A stretch of 63,059 nucleotides of DNA, taken from assembly GCA_044360075.1 (NCBI GenBank), contig JBIKLA010000021.1, positions 1 through 63,059 on the forward strand, given 5' to 3'. The notes under the pieces are model-generated. The model had not been told where the DNA came from. It saw only the letters and a program-made list of their open reading frames with translations, and ran no database searches. Source of the stretch: OMII01 sp947467385 (GTDB taxonomy: Bacteria > Bdellovibrionota_C > UBA2361 > OMII01). The position numbers and the translations under genes are program-made. Shown one piece after another: positions 1-8,991 of the stretch (within the stretch, counting starts at the first letter, position 1; every line of letters starts with the position of its first letter).

Positions 1-1
1 C

Positions 2-3000
2 TCTGGGCTCTCTACCACGGCTGCCTGGACGGGGGAGTCGAATCAGGCAAGTGCCTACTACGGCTTTAGCGTTAGCAGCGCCGGTGACGTAAACGGTGAT
101 GGGTACTCCGATGTTTTGGTGGGGGCTTATATATACGACAACGGGGAGACAGATGAGGGCCGAGCCTACCTCTACCACGGCTCTGCCTCTGGGCTCTCTA
201 CCACGGCTGCCTGGACGGGGGAGTCGAATCAAGCAAGTGCCTACTATGGCGCAAGCGTTAGCAGCGCCGGGGACGTTAACGGGGATGGGTACTCTGATGT
301 TTTGGTGGGGGCATATTACTACGACAACGGAGAGACAGATGAGGGCCGCGCCTACCTCTACCTAGGCTCGGGGGGAGGCCTCACGACCACAAGCTCTTGG
401 ACGGGGGAGTCTAATCAGGCAGATGCCTTGTATGGCTACAGCGTCAGCAGCGCTGGCGATGTAAATGGGGATGGGTACTCAGATGTTGTTGTGGGGGCGT
501 ACTACTACAGCAACGGGCAAACGTACGAGGGGCGGGTCTACCTCTACCACGGCTCAGCTTCGGGACTCCCCACAACGGCTGCTTGGATAGGAGAGCCGAA
601 TCAAGGGGTCTCCTACTACGGCAACAGCGTCAGCAGCGCCGGGGATGTAAACGGAGATGGGTACTCTGATGTAGTGGTGGGGGCTTACGGCTACAATAAC
701 GGGCAAGTTCTCGAGGGTCGGGCCTTTCTTTACCATGGGTCAGCATCAGGACTCTCGACAACAGCTGCCTGGACTGGAGAGTCTAATCAAGGAAGCGCCT
801 ACTACGGCTGGAGCGTTAGCACCGCTGGTGATGTGAACGGGGATGGGTACTCTGATGTTTTGATAGGGGCCTATTACTTCGATAACGGACAAAATAATGA
901 GGGTCGGGCCTATCTCTACCACGGCTCGGCCTCAGGGCTCTCCGCAACGGCCGCCTGGACGGGAGAATCGAATCAGGCCGACGCCCAGTACGGCAATAGC
1001 GTTAGCACAGCAGGCGACGTAAACGGCGATGGGTACTCGGACGTTGTAGTTGGAGCCTTGCAGTTCAGCAATGGAGAAACCTACGAGGGGCGAGCCTACC
1101 TCTACCACGGTTCAGCCTCGGGGCTCCTCACAACGGCCGCCTGGACGGGGGAGTCAAATCAAGCAAATGCCTTCTATGGAACAAGCGTTGGCACCGCTGG
1201 CGACGTAAACGGAGATGGGTACTCTGATGTTTTGGTGGGCGCTAACTTCTACGACAACGGGGAAACAAACGAGGGGCAGGCGAGCGTTTACCACGGCTCT
1301 GCTTCAGGCCTCACTACAACGGCCGCCTGGACGGGGGAGTCAAATCAATCTTTTTCCTACTACGGCATAAGCGTTAGCACTGCCGGCGATGCAAACGGGG
1401 ATGGGTACTCTGATGTGGTGGTAGGGGCTCACTGGTACGACAACGGAGAAGCCGACGAGGGTAGGGCCTATGTCTACCATGGCTCCGCCTCTGGGCTCTC
1501 GACAACAGCCGCTTGGACAGGTGAGTCTAATCAAGCGGATTGCCGCTATGGCTCCAGCGTGGGCACCGCCGGCGATGTGAACGGAGATGGATTCTCTGAT
1601 GTTGTCGTTGGCGCTTCACGTTATGACAATGGTGAGAACGATGAGGGGCGAGCCTACCTCCACCTCGGCAACGAACCTGGCGGCATTGCGGCAGCGCCAC
1701 AACAGCTAAACTCCAGCAACACTCCGGTTCAGGTGCTCGGGAGCCCGGGCACCAGCACCTCCTACAAAATTCAGCTCAAGGCCCGCTCGAACCTGGGCCG
1801 CTCCAAGGTGCGCCTGGTGTGGGAGAACAAGGCGCTCGGTACAGCGCTCAACAACACAAGCCTTGGGCGCGGATCTTCGTTCACCGATTCGACGACGGGC
1901 GGCACGACTCTGACTGAAACAGTTTCGGGGTTGAGCGTCGACACCTCGTACCACTGGCGCGTGCGGGTAGAGACCTTCCCGCAGAGCTACTCGCCCTGGT
2001 ACTCCATCGGAAGCAATAGCGTGCAGGAAGCAGACATTCGAATTCAGTCGCCGGCTACACCTACACCTACCAGCACGCCAACACAGACTCCCTCTAACAC
2101 CCCAACCAACACCAACACCCCGACCCATACTCCGACCAGCACCAGCACGCCGAGTAACACTCCAACACACACCCCAACTAACACCAATACCCCAACGCAC
2201 ACGCCGACAAACACCAACACTCCCACTCACACTCCAACAAGCTCCAACACCCCAACGCACACGCCGACGCACACTCCCACCAACACGAGAACACCAACAC
2301 ACACTCCAACCAACACCCCAACGGCTACGCCCTCGCCAACCGATACGCCGACACAGACCCCAACAGCCACAGATACGCCCACGGACACTCCGACTCCAAC
2401 GAACACCCCAACCGACACCCCAACAGCCACCAATACGCCCACGGACACTCCAACCCCGACCCACACCCCGACAGCTACGCCCTCGCCAACGAACACCCCA
2501 ACGCACACCCCAACAGCTACTAACACTCCAACGGATACTCCGACTCCAACGAACACTCCGACTGACACCCCAACAGCCACCAACACGCCAACTGAGACGC
2601 CAACCCCATCGAGCACTCCAACGGCAACAAACACTCCAACTCCAACCGACACCCCAACTGCCTCTCCAACGGCTACAGATACCGGCACCCCGACGATAAC
2701 CCCAACGGCTACCGATACTCCGACGGCATCAAGCACCCCGACGGCGGCATCAACCGCAACGACAACCCCGACCTTCACCGCGAGCCCAACGCCGACTCCT
2801 GTGGGTGGCGACATCAACAATGACAAGGTACCCGACGCAGCGTTCCTCATTACTGGCGGCGTAGGCGAGGTCGTGCTCGGCCTCAAATCCACACCAACTA
2901 AGGTCAGGATCCCCGGCAGGGTGCTTGGGGCTGACATCGGAACCGTGAAGGGAGTTTTCGGCACGTCGCTTGTCACGGTAATAAAGTCTGGCAAGCAGTA

Positions 3001-3619
3001 TGCATGGCGCTACCAAACGGGGCTCTCGGTAGTGCCCAAGGTATTCAAGAGCATCCCCGGCAACGGGTCAGTAGTTGTCGGCTGCTACAGGAATAGCGCC
3101 TACACCGCCGCGGTGCTTGTCGCTAGCAAGACAACAAGAACGCTGCGCCTCTTTAGCGGCGCGCCGGATATGGTGATAAAACTTCCGGCGACAGCAAGCC
3201 TCGCTGTGTGCGGGGCGCCGGTATCGGGTGCAAGTGCTGTGTTCTTAATTGAGCGCAAGGCAGGCAAGCCGACGAAGATGAGTGTCGTGATGCTCCAGGG
3301 GGCAGCGCGGCTACTCAACAAAGCGATCAACACCAAGTACGCCCTGAAAGGCTTGCAGTTGGCTCTCGTGCCGCGCGGCAAAGACATCCAGCCCCGACCG
3401 ATGATCTTTGGGCGCCAAGGCACCCTGCGAGTGCTGCAGGTCCTGGCTAAGGACAATCTGTGGAAGAAGATAGCGATCCCAAGCGCGCCCGCAGGGGCTG
3501 TCCCAACAGCTGTCAAAGGGGTCCGGATCGGAAACTCAAGCTACATCGTGGTGCAGTACACCTCTGCGGCGAAGGTGACCTCGTACAAGGCGGTGCTGGT
3601 GCCGGCGGCGTTCCTCTAA
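2..3619 (+). CDS. FG-GAP repeat beta-propeller surface protein with Thr/Pro linker (5' end outside window)
   Basis: The reading frame is open from base 2, so the true start lies left of the window; 1205 residues are visible. Nine tandem units of about 60 residues follow, each with an FG-GAP/integrin-alpha-like calcium-binding core (DVNGDGYSDV) and a GRAYLYHGSASGL-type strand. After residue about 560 comes a fibronectin-III-like segment (TSYHWRVRV), then about 250 residues of Thr/Pro/Asn-rich spacer, then a roughly 270-residue C-terminal domain that starts like another propeller (GGDINNDKVPDAAF). The architecture suggests an exported or surface-anchored protein; its signal peptide would be off-window. 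A second gene of the same type runs inward from the other end of the window. The ligand or role cannot be read from the sequence. Confidence 0.9.
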   Translation, partial: SGLSTTAAWTGESNQASAYYGFSVSSAGDVNGDGYSDVLVGAYIYDNGETDEGRAYLYHGSASGLSTTAAWTGESNQASAYYGASVSSAGDVNGDGYSDVLVGAYYYDNGETDEGRAYLYLGSGGGLTTTSSWTGESNQADALYGYSVSSAGDVNGDGYSDVVVGAYYYSNGQTYEGRVYLYHGSASGLPTTAAWIGEPNQGVSYYGNSVSSAGDVNGDGYSDVVVGAYGYNNGQVLEGRAFLYHGSASGLSTTAAWTGESNQGSAYYGWSVSTAGDVNGDGYSDVLIGAYYFDNGQNNEGRAYLYHGSASGLSATAAWTGESNQADAQYGNSVSTAGDVNGDGYSDVVVGALQFSNGETYEGRAYLYHGSASGLLTTAAWTGESNQANAFYGTSVGTAGDVNGDGYSDVLVGANFYDNGETNEGQASVYHGSASGLTTTAAWTGESNQSFSYYGISVSTAGDANGDGYSDVVVGAHWYDNGEADEGRAYVYHGSASGLSTTAAWTGESNQADCRYGSSVGTAGDVNGDGFSDVVVGASRYDNGENDEGRAYLHLGNEPGGIAAAPQQLNSSNTPVQVLGSPGTSTSYKIQLKARSNLGRSKVRLVWENKALGTALNNTSLGRGSSFTDSTTGGTTLTETVSGLSVDTSYHWRVRVETFPQSYSPWYSIGSNSVQEADIRIQSPATPTPTSTPTQTPSNTPTNTNTPTHTPTSTSTPSNTPTHTPTNTNTPTHTPTNTNTPTHTPTSSNTPTHTPTHTPTNTRTPTHTPTNTPTATPSPTDTPTQTPTATDTPTDTPTPTNTPTDTPTATNTPTDTPTPTHTPTATPSPTNTPTHTPTATNTPTDTPTPTNTPTDTPTATNTPTETPTPSSTPTATNTPTPTDTPTASPTATDTGTPTITPTATDTPTASSTPTAASTATTTPTFTASPTPTPVGGDINNDKVPDAAFLITGGVGEVVLGLKSTPTKVRIPGRVLGADIGTVKGVFGTSLVTVIKSGKQYAWRYQTGLSVVPKVFKSIPGNGSVVVGCYRNSAYTAAVLVASKTTRTLRLFSGAPDMVIKLPATASLAVCGAPVSGASAVFLIERKAGKPTKMSVVMLQGAARLLNKAINTKYALKGLQLALVPRGKDIQPRPMIFGRQGTLRVLQVLAKDNLWKKIAIPSAPAGAVPTAVKGVRIGNSSYIVVQYTSAAKVTSYKAVLVPAAFL
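2045..2800 (+). repeat. Low-complexity Thr/Pro codon repeat
   Basis: About 750 bases are built from short variants of ACN-CCN codon pairs with Asn, Asp, His or Ser codons interspersed, giving TPTNTPT-like protein sequence. The repeats are imperfect and wobble positions differ, so the stretch is not a fresh microsatellite expansion. It acts as an extended linker between the propeller and the C-terminal domain. The long Val/Gly-rich reading frames on the opposite strand are artefacts of this composition. Confidence 0.9.
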
Positions 3620-3638
3620 GAAAGATTCCCCGGCTGCT

Positions 3639-3655
3639 CCCCCGCGGAGCGGGGG
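3639..3655 (+). terminator. GC-rich stem-loop after FG-GAP gene
   Basis: CCCCCGC and GCGGGGG form a perfect 7-bp stem around a 3-nt loop, 20 bases after the FG-GAP stop codon. No clear T-tract follows, so it may be a weak terminator or an mRNA 3' stabiliser. Confidence 0.4.
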
Positions 3656-3850
3656 GAAGATCAATACGCCCCCTGTGCGCTCCTTTGAGTCCTCGGTGGC
3701 CAGCAGCCACTCTCCGGCCAGTGCGTGTAGGCACAAGGGCAGGCACCCGCAGAGAAACACCTGGAGCCTCCAAGGTTCTATTGCTGCTTCTGCCGACAAT
3801 TTTCGCAACCGCCCATTGCCGAATCGAACGGGTTTTGATTGTATCGACCC

Positions 3851-4657
3851 ATGCGTTTTACCGTGCTCTCTTCTGGCAGCAAAGCTAACTGTACCTTCGT
3901 TGAAGCCGGGGGCGTGAGGTTCCTCGTCGACTGCGGCCTCTCGGGCAAGCAGGCAGAGGAGCGGCTGAGAGAGAGCGGAATTCAGCCCGACACACTACAG
4001 GCGATCTTTGTTACCCACGAGCACGCCGACCACATCAACGGCGTGGCGACCCTAAGCCGCCGCTACGGGCTTCCGGTGTATGCCAATGAGCGCACGATGG
4101 AGCGCATCAAGAAGCCGCGCGGGCGCGAGATATTCAAGACCGGCCAAGACTTCTCGGTTGGACCAGTAGAGGTTACTCCGTTTAGCATCGTGCACGATGC
4201 CGCTGATCCGGTTGGGTTCGCTATTCGCGCCGAGGGGTTTAAGCTCTGTATCGTTACGGACCTGGGCCGGGTCACAACGCTCGTCCAGGAGCACGTAAAG
4301 GGCGCCAACGCCATCATCCTTGAGTCAAACCACGATCAGGAGATGCTGCAGTCTTGCAGCTACACCTGGGAGCTTAAGCAGCGCATCTCCTCAACGCACG
4401 GGCACCTGTGCAACGAGGCAGCAGGTCAGCTGCTGGAAGAGATTATGCACCCGGAGCTGTTCCATGTTGTCCTTGGGCACCTAAGTGAGAACAGCAATAC
4501 GGCTACCTTGGCCCTTGAATGTGCTAACCGCTACCTGAAACAGTGTGCTGGCCGCTCAGTGGGTCTCAGAACCCTCCTTTGTGGTAATGTTTATGAGAGT
4601 TTACCCACACTTGAGCTTGATGAACCCTACGGCGGCAGGGTATTAATCAATGCATGA
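3851..4657 (+). CDS. MBL-fold hydrolase, WalJ/YycJ-like
   Basis: A 268-aa metallo-beta-lactamase-fold protein. The N-terminus MRFTVLSSGSKAN matches the start of YycJ/WalJ proteins, and THEHADH near residue 55 is the metal-binding HxHxDH motif. Later histidines (TDLGRVT region, STHGHLCNE, LGHLSENSN) fit the remaining metal ligands. The family is believed to act as phosphodiesterase or exonuclease. I start at the ATG giving MRFTV rather than the ATG four codons upstream. The stop overlaps the purB start by four bases (ATGA), so it heads a translationally coupled operon with purB-purS-purQ, although its own role is unlikely to be purine synthesis. Confidence 0.85.
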   Translation: MRFTVLSSGSKANCTFVEAGGVRFLVDCGLSGKQAEERLRESGIQPDTLQAIFVTHEHADHINGVATLSRRYGLPVYANERTMERIKKPRGREIFKTGQDFSVGPVEVTPFSIVHDAADPVGFAIRAEGFKLCIVTDLGRVTTLVQEHVKGANAIILESNHDQEMLQSCSYTWELKQRISSTHGHLCNEAAGQLLEEIMHPELFHVVLGHLSENSNTATLALECANRYLKQCAGRSVGLRTLLCGNVYESLPTLELDEPYGGRVLINA

Positions 4658-5949
4658 TTCCCCGCTATACAAACCCCGAGATGGCGTCGGTTTGGTCCGA
4701 CGAGACCCGCTACAACATCTGGCTCGACATTGAGCGCTACGCCCTTGAGGGGATGGTGCAGCTGGGCTCGGCTCCGGCTGAAGCGCTTGCGGCCTACAAC
4801 GAGAAGGCGCGCTTTTCCGTAGAACGGGTGCACGAAATCGAGCGCGAGGTAAAGCACGATGTCATAGCGTTCCTCACTAACGTCGCCGAGTACGTTGGGC
4901 CCCTGTCGCGATTCGTGCATAAGGGGATGACCTCAAGTGACGTGGTCGACTCTTGCCTCGCCGTGCAGATGCGCCGTTCGGGGTTGTTGCTGGAGAAGCG
5001 GCTTGAGGCGCTTAAGGCGACCCTTAAGTCGCGGGCCCTCGAATTCAAGAAGACCCCATGTATCGGCCGCTCGCACGGCATTCACGCAGAGCCGACGACC
5101 TTCGGCATCAAGCTTGCCGGATGGTACGCCGAGGTGTCGCGCCAGCAGCACAGGCTCAAAGCGGCGATTGAGACGATCTCGGTTGGAAAGATATCAGGGG
5201 CGGTGGGAACGTACGCCGGAATCGACCCGCGCGTTGAGGAGTTTGCGCTTAGCCGCCTTGAGTTGCGCCCCGAGACGGTAGCAACCCAAGTCGTTGCGCG
5301 GGATCGGCACGCTGAGTTCATGGCGTGCCTCGCCGGCATCGCAAGCTCGATTGAGCGCTTTGCAGTAGAGGTGCGGCACCTGCAGCGCACCGAAGTGCGC
5401 GAGGCGATGGAGGGCTTCACGCCGGGCCAAAAGGGGTCTTCGGCTATGCCGCACAAGCGCAACCCGATCCTGACGGAGAACATCTGCGGCTTGGCGCGGC
5501 TTGTGCGGTCGTACGCGCAGCCGGCCTTTGAGAACGTTGCGCTCTGGCACGAGCGCGACATCAGCCACAGTTCGGTTGAGCGCGTGGCGGTGCCTGATGC
5601 CTGCATCGCGCTCGACTTCATGCTGACCCGCTTTGAGGGTGTCGTGAGGAACCTACAGGTGTGTCCAGAGCGAATGCTGGAGAACCTCGAGTCGACTCGC
5701 GGCACGGTGTTCTCGGGGCACTTGCTTTTGGCGCTCGTTGACAAGGGGGTCTCGCGTGAGGAGGCCTACAGCCTTGTTCAGAAGCATGCTCTCGCTGCCT
5801 TTGACGGCGGGGCTACGCTGCAAGAGCGAATCGGCTCGGATCTCTCCGTCGCCAAGCTCATGAGCGCGCAGGAAATCAAGGCCGTGTTCGATCTCTCCCG
5901 GCACCTCAAAGAGGTTGACCGGATCGTGGATAGGGCACTGGCTTCGTAA
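4654..5949 (+). CDS. purB: Adenylosuccinate lyase
   Basis: At 431 aa it has the normal length. It carries the fumarase/aspartase superfamily signature SSAMPHKRNP near residue 265 and the typical N-terminus IPRYTNPEMASVWSDE. The enzyme removes fumarate from SAICAR and from adenylosuccinate, serving both de novo IMP synthesis and the AMP branch, in the cytoplasm. Its start overlaps the upstream MBL-protein stop, and purS follows after a short gap with its own ribosome binding site. Confidence 0.97.
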   Translation: MIPRYTNPEMASVWSDETRYNIWLDIERYALEGMVQLGSAPAEALAAYNEKARFSVERVHEIEREVKHDVIAFLTNVAEYVGPLSRFVHKGMTSSDVVDSCLAVQMRRSGLLLEKRLEALKATLKSRALEFKKTPCIGRSHGIHAEPTTFGIKLAGWYAEVSRQQHRLKAAIETISVGKISGAVGTYAGIDPRVEEFALSRLELRPETVATQVVARDRHAEFMACLAGIASSIERFAVEVRHLQRTEVREAMEGFTPGQKGSSAMPHKRNPILTENICGLARLVRSYAQPAFENVALWHERDISHSSVERVAVPDACIALDFMLTRFEGVVRNLQVCPERMLENLESTRGTVFSGHLLLALVDKGVSREEAYSLVQKHALAAFDGGATLQERIGSDLSVAKLMSAQEIKAVFDLSRHLKEVDRIVDRALAS

Positions 5950-5972
5950 GTTCATTTTTGGAGGATCGGTGC

Positions 5973-6215
5973 ATGAAATACCAAGTTCTCGTGAGGCTAA
6001 AGCCGGGAGTTCTCGATGTGCAGGGCAAGGCGGTCGAGACCGGCCTGCGTGACAAAAAGTATGAGGCGATCAGGAACGTGCGCGTTGGCCGCGTGATTGA
6101 GCTTGAGGTTGAGGGGCTCGGCAAGGACGACGCCCGCGCCCAGGTAGATGAGGTGTGCAAGCTCCTGCTCGCAAATCCGGTAATCGAGCAATACGAGATT
6201 AAGGAGGTTGTGTGA
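5973..6215 (+). CDS. purS: Phosphoribosylformylglycinamidine synthase, PurS subunit
   Basis: An 80-aa protein starting MKYQVLVRLKPGVLDVQG, typical of PurS. PurS bridges PurL and PurQ in the three-subunit FGAM synthase that turns FGAR into FGAM. I start at the ATG eight bases after a GGAGG ribosome binding site; the longer frame five codons upstream has no such site in front. The last codon overlaps the GTG start of purQ (GTGA), so the two subunits are coupled. The large subunit gene purL is not in the window. Confidence 0.95.
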   Translation: MKYQVLVRLKPGVLDVQGKAVETGLRDKKYEAIRNVRVGRVIELEVEGLGKDDARAQVDEVCKLLLANPVIEQYEIKEVV

Positions 6216-6919
6216 AGGTAGCGGTCGTTGTCTTTCCGGGAACTAACTGCGACCAGGACATGCTCCACACGTATGGCAGCCTCCTCAAGCAGGAGGCATT
6301 TCCGGTGTGGCATCGCGACACTGACCTGCAGGGTGCGGACCTTGTTGTCCTTCCTGGCGGCTTTTCATACGGCGACTATTTAAGAACGGGTGCCCTGGCG
6401 AAGCTTTCGCCCGTGATGGAGTCTGTGAAGGCCCACGCTGAGGCGGGCGGCAAGGTGCTAGGTATCTGTAACGGCTTTCAGATTTTATGCGAGTCAGGTC
6501 TCCTCCCGGGTGTTCTGCTTGAGAACGTTGGTCGGCGATTCCTGTCGCGCTTTGTTCACATGCGGGTCGACTCGACCACCCCGTTTTTTACTTCAGGCAT
6601 GACTGCTGGCGACGTCGTCACATGCCCAATTGCACACTTCCAGGGGAACTACTTCGCTGAATCAGCTGTGCTCGATGACCTTGAGAAGCGCGGGCAGGTG
6701 GTGTTTCGGTACTGTGATGAGAAGGGCGCCGTTCGCCCTGACGACATCGAGGTTAATGTTAACGGCTCATGCCGTGCGATCGCCGGGATATCAAACCGCA
6801 GTGGGAACGTTGTGGGGCTCATGCCCCATCCGGAGCGGGCCGTTGAGAAGCTTGTTGGCTTCGTTGGCGGGGCTACGGGGCTGAGCCCGTTTAAAGGGGC
6901 GCTTTCCGGCCAGCTGTAG
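6212..6919 (+). CDS. purQ: Phosphoribosylformylglycinamidine synthase, PurQ glutaminase subunit
   Basis: A 235-aa class I glutamine amidotransferase. The nucleophile is Cys86 in GICNGFQIL, and MPHPERA near the C-terminus supplies the catalytic His/Glu. FPGTNCDQD at the N-terminus and GGFSYGDYLRTGA are PurQ-specific. It releases ammonia from glutamine for PurL. The GTG start overlaps the purS stop, and AAGGAGG lies just upstream inside purS. Confidence 0.97.
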   Translation: MKVAVVVFPGTNCDQDMLHTYGSLLKQEAFPVWHRDTDLQGADLVVLPGGFSYGDYLRTGALAKLSPVMESVKAHAEAGGKVLGICNGFQILCESGLLPGVLLENVGRRFLSRFVHMRVDSTTPFFTSGMTAGDVVTCPIAHFQGNYFAESAVLDDLEKRGQVVFRYCDEKGAVRPDDIEVNVNGSCRAIAGISNRSGNVVGLMPHPERAVEKLVGFVGGATGLSPFKGALSGQL

Positions 6920-6935
6920 GGCCTCTTGTCGGTTG

Positions 6936-7178
6936 CTACTTCGCTTCGGTGAGCATCTTGTAGATCTCATCCTTTAAGGCAAGGCGAGCCTTGCGAAGCT
7001 GCTCCTCCTCGGCTTCCGACATGAGCTCGATGCGAGCCTCAGCGCGGGCGATACTCTTGTCGATCTCCTCCCAGCGTGAAACAAGGGTCCTGAAGTGAGC
7101 GTTGTCCACCTTCAGGGCGTGGATCTGCTCGCTGTGCCCGGGAAACTCTTGGATGAGGCTGTGGTGGTGGCCTTGCAT
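6936..7178 (-). CDS. Small coiled-coil protein, YdcH/DUF465-like
   Basis: An 80-aa, mostly helical and highly charged protein. The N-terminal segment (HSLIQEFPGHSEQIHALK) and the central heptad-like region fit the DUF465/YdcH family of small proteins without an established function. It is transcribed convergently toward purQ with only 16 bases between the stops. Length and pattern make the family call fairly firm. Confidence 0.75.
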   Translation of the reverse strand: MQGHHHSLIQEFPGHSEQIHALKVDNAHFRTLVSRWEEIDKSIARAEARIELMSEAEEEQLRKARLALKDEIYKMLTEAK

Positions 7179-7362
7179 AACGTACCTCTGTGTTGTGTGC
7201 AGTCCGTTGTGGCGACCAGTGCGAGCTCTGCCGTGGGGTCAGGGTACTACTGCAGTCAGCGAGAGACTCGATTGAAGGAAGCTTGATCTAACCGATCGGC
7301 CTCTGCCTCAACGTAAGCGACCGGTGAGTCGTTCGCAGGCTATTCGGTAAGTCGTTGGCAGT

Positions 7363-7926
7363 CTATGACGAGCAGCACGCTCGCTTTGCCTCACCGCTGG
7401 GACGCCTGTTGTTCCAAGGCATGCGCGCAAGAACCATTCCCATGCCGCAGGTGTCGGTGATGCCGGCGAAGACCAGCCCCGCCCCGACAAAAGCAGAGAG
7501 GGCGATCCACGCTGGGTGCACCACATAGCTAAGCAGTGCTCCAATAAAGACAAGCGAACCGGCGGCGATGCGCACCTGGCGCTCAAGCGAGATAGTTTTC
7601 GCGCCCTCGATGAATGGCAAGCCTGCGGACATCCACGACATCATCCCGCCATCCATAATCTTGATGTTTGTGATGCCCGCTGCTGCAAGCGTCTCAGCGG
7701 CTTTACGAGCCCTACCGCCCGAGCGGCAGATAACGATGCATTCGCGCTGTCCCTGCGTCTGCGAGCGCACGAAGTCAGGATTGAGCTCCGTAATAGGGTG
7801 CGAAAGGGCCCCGTCGATATGCATCTCGGTGTATTCGGCCGGGGTGCGCACGTCGAGCAGGAGGGCGCTAGCCCTGCGGGTGTTGGTGTCGGAAGGGCTA
7901 ATTGAGCTCAGTAATGTTGATTCCAT
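7363..7926 (-). CDS. Rhodanese-domain membrane protein (YgaP-like)
   Basis: A 187-aa protein with an N-terminal rhodanese domain (LLDVRTPAEYTEMHIDGA, active-site loop CRSGGRARKA with Cys near residue 70) followed by two hydrophobic helices (residues about 125-165) and a short basic tail. This is the E. coli YgaP layout: sulfurtransferase domain plus a DUF2892-like transmembrane pair. I start at the ATG of MESTLLSS because the preceding 28 residues resemble neither a rhodanese N-terminus nor a signal peptide. It lies 50 bases after the secreted-protein gene on the same strand and may share its transcript. Confidence 0.85.
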   Translation of the reverse strand: MESTLLSSISPSDTNTRRASALLLDVRTPAEYTEMHIDGALSHPITELNPDFVRSQTQGQRECIVICRSGGRARKAAETLAAAGITNIKIMDGGMMSWMSAGLPFIEGAKTISLERQVRIAAGSLVFIGALLSYVVHPAWIALSAFVGAGLVFAGITDTCGMGMVLARMPWNNRRPSGEAKRACCSS

Positions 7927-7976
7927 GAGCTGTTTTATAGCGCGGTGACGGAGCACTGACCAGCGCGAAGACCAGG

Positions 7977-8693
7977 CTAGCGGCTCTTGCGGGCGTGAGC
8001 CCTGCGCCACACAAGGCTCGCGGCGACAAGCCCCATGGCCCCAAGGATAAGCCAGATGGCGGTGGTGTTGGGAGGTGGGGGAACTGTGGCGGGAGCGTCG
8101 GTGGCCCCGGCGATGGAGATGCCCCGAAGGACGCTTTGGAGCTCGATTTCGCTAAAATAGGGGTGATCGGCCCGATCTAATAGGGTCACGGTGTAGGTGC
8201 GGTCGGGGAGCATGACGACCATAATGAGGGACTGCATCGGCATGCCCTGGTTCATGTAGCGCGCCGTGGTGTGGAATGTTTCGAGGCTGCCGAGTGGCTC
8301 CATATGTGAGTCGGAAATGACGGCATCGGTGAGTCCTACTTTTTGGTATTCGTTCTTCACGCGCGCTTCTAGCGCGGCCACTCCGGGTCGCAGGGAGCTG
8401 CCTTGAGGCGGATCCTGAACCACGTTAAGTGTCGGAAATCCTGAGTTTTTATTGCGAAATGCACAGAGTACCGATGGATACCGCAGGTCGATCGACTCAA
8501 ACGATTGAGGGACAGGAATGGATATGCCCGTGGCCTCTCCACATGGCACCATCGAAGCAGAATCCTGTGCCCAGAGCCGAGAGGTTTGCGCCCCGCAGGC
8601 GAACGCGCACAGGATGATCTTCGCCAGTAATGAACGTCGACCTCCGCGCAAGAGGCTTACTTTCTGCTGATGGGAGCGTGTTTTTTTGCGCAT
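7977..8693 (-). CDS. Secreted/membrane-anchored protein of unknown function
   Basis: A 238-aa protein. A basic N-terminus and hydrophobic stretch (about residues 23-40) ending near RLWAQ look like a signal peptide. Residues about 45-195 form a soluble domain, and a C-terminal helix (TTAIWLILGAMGLVAASLVW) followed by basic residues looks like a membrane anchor. That would put the domain outside the cytoplasmic membrane. I recognise no family. The rhodanese gene follows on the same strand. Confidence 0.7.
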   Translation of the reverse strand: MRKKTRSHQQKVSLLRGGRRSLLAKIILCAFACGAQTSRLWAQDSASMVPCGEATGISIPVPQSFESIDLRYPSVLCAFRNKNSGFPTLNVVQDPPQGSSLRPGVAALEARVKNEYQKVGLTDAVISDSHMEPLGSLETFHTTARYMNQGMPMQSLIMVVMLPDRTYTVTLLDRADHPYFSEIELQSVLRGISIAGATDAPATVPPPPNTTAIWLILGAMGLVAASLVWRRAHARKSR

Positions 8694-8772
8694 TATGCTG
8701 AAAAATTATTATTGATCATTCGTGAGAATTGTAACTATCATCCACGATGTTCGCATCTGACGACGAGATCTT

Positions 8773-8805
8773 ATTTTCAAGCCGCCTCAAAAACGGCCTG
8801 AAAAT
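8773..8805. other. 12-bp stem-loop in HU upstream region
   Basis: ATTTTCA-(mismatch)-GCCG pairs with CGGC-(mismatch)-TGAAAAT around a 9-base A-rich loop. It lies in the 298-base gap between the divergent secreted-protein and HU genes. It could be a structured leader element or an old terminator. The rest of the gap holds the likely HU promoter and ribosome binding site and nothing else I recognise. Confidence 0.4.
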
Positions 8806-8991
8806 AGGGCTCCGGCAAGGGTGACATCGAGACGGCAACCATCAGCATGATGGGCTTCGGCTCGATGATGATCGTGCATCGTCGAAGGAACCTGTTCCGA
8901 GACAAGTCTTGCTAGAGATGGCGAGGCAGGTCCCAGACGGTGCGCGACAGAAACGGTAGATACATACGAATTGTATTTTGGAGATTAACGT

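Noticed and set aside
1..1700. CRISPR-like regular repeats
   Set aside because: The periodicity is that of in-frame FG-GAP coding units with diverged sequences, not repeats and spacers.
2227..2994. Long Val/Gly-rich open frames on the minus strand
   Set aside because: They mirror the Thr/Pro codon repeat of the FG-GAP gene; composition artefact without start signals.
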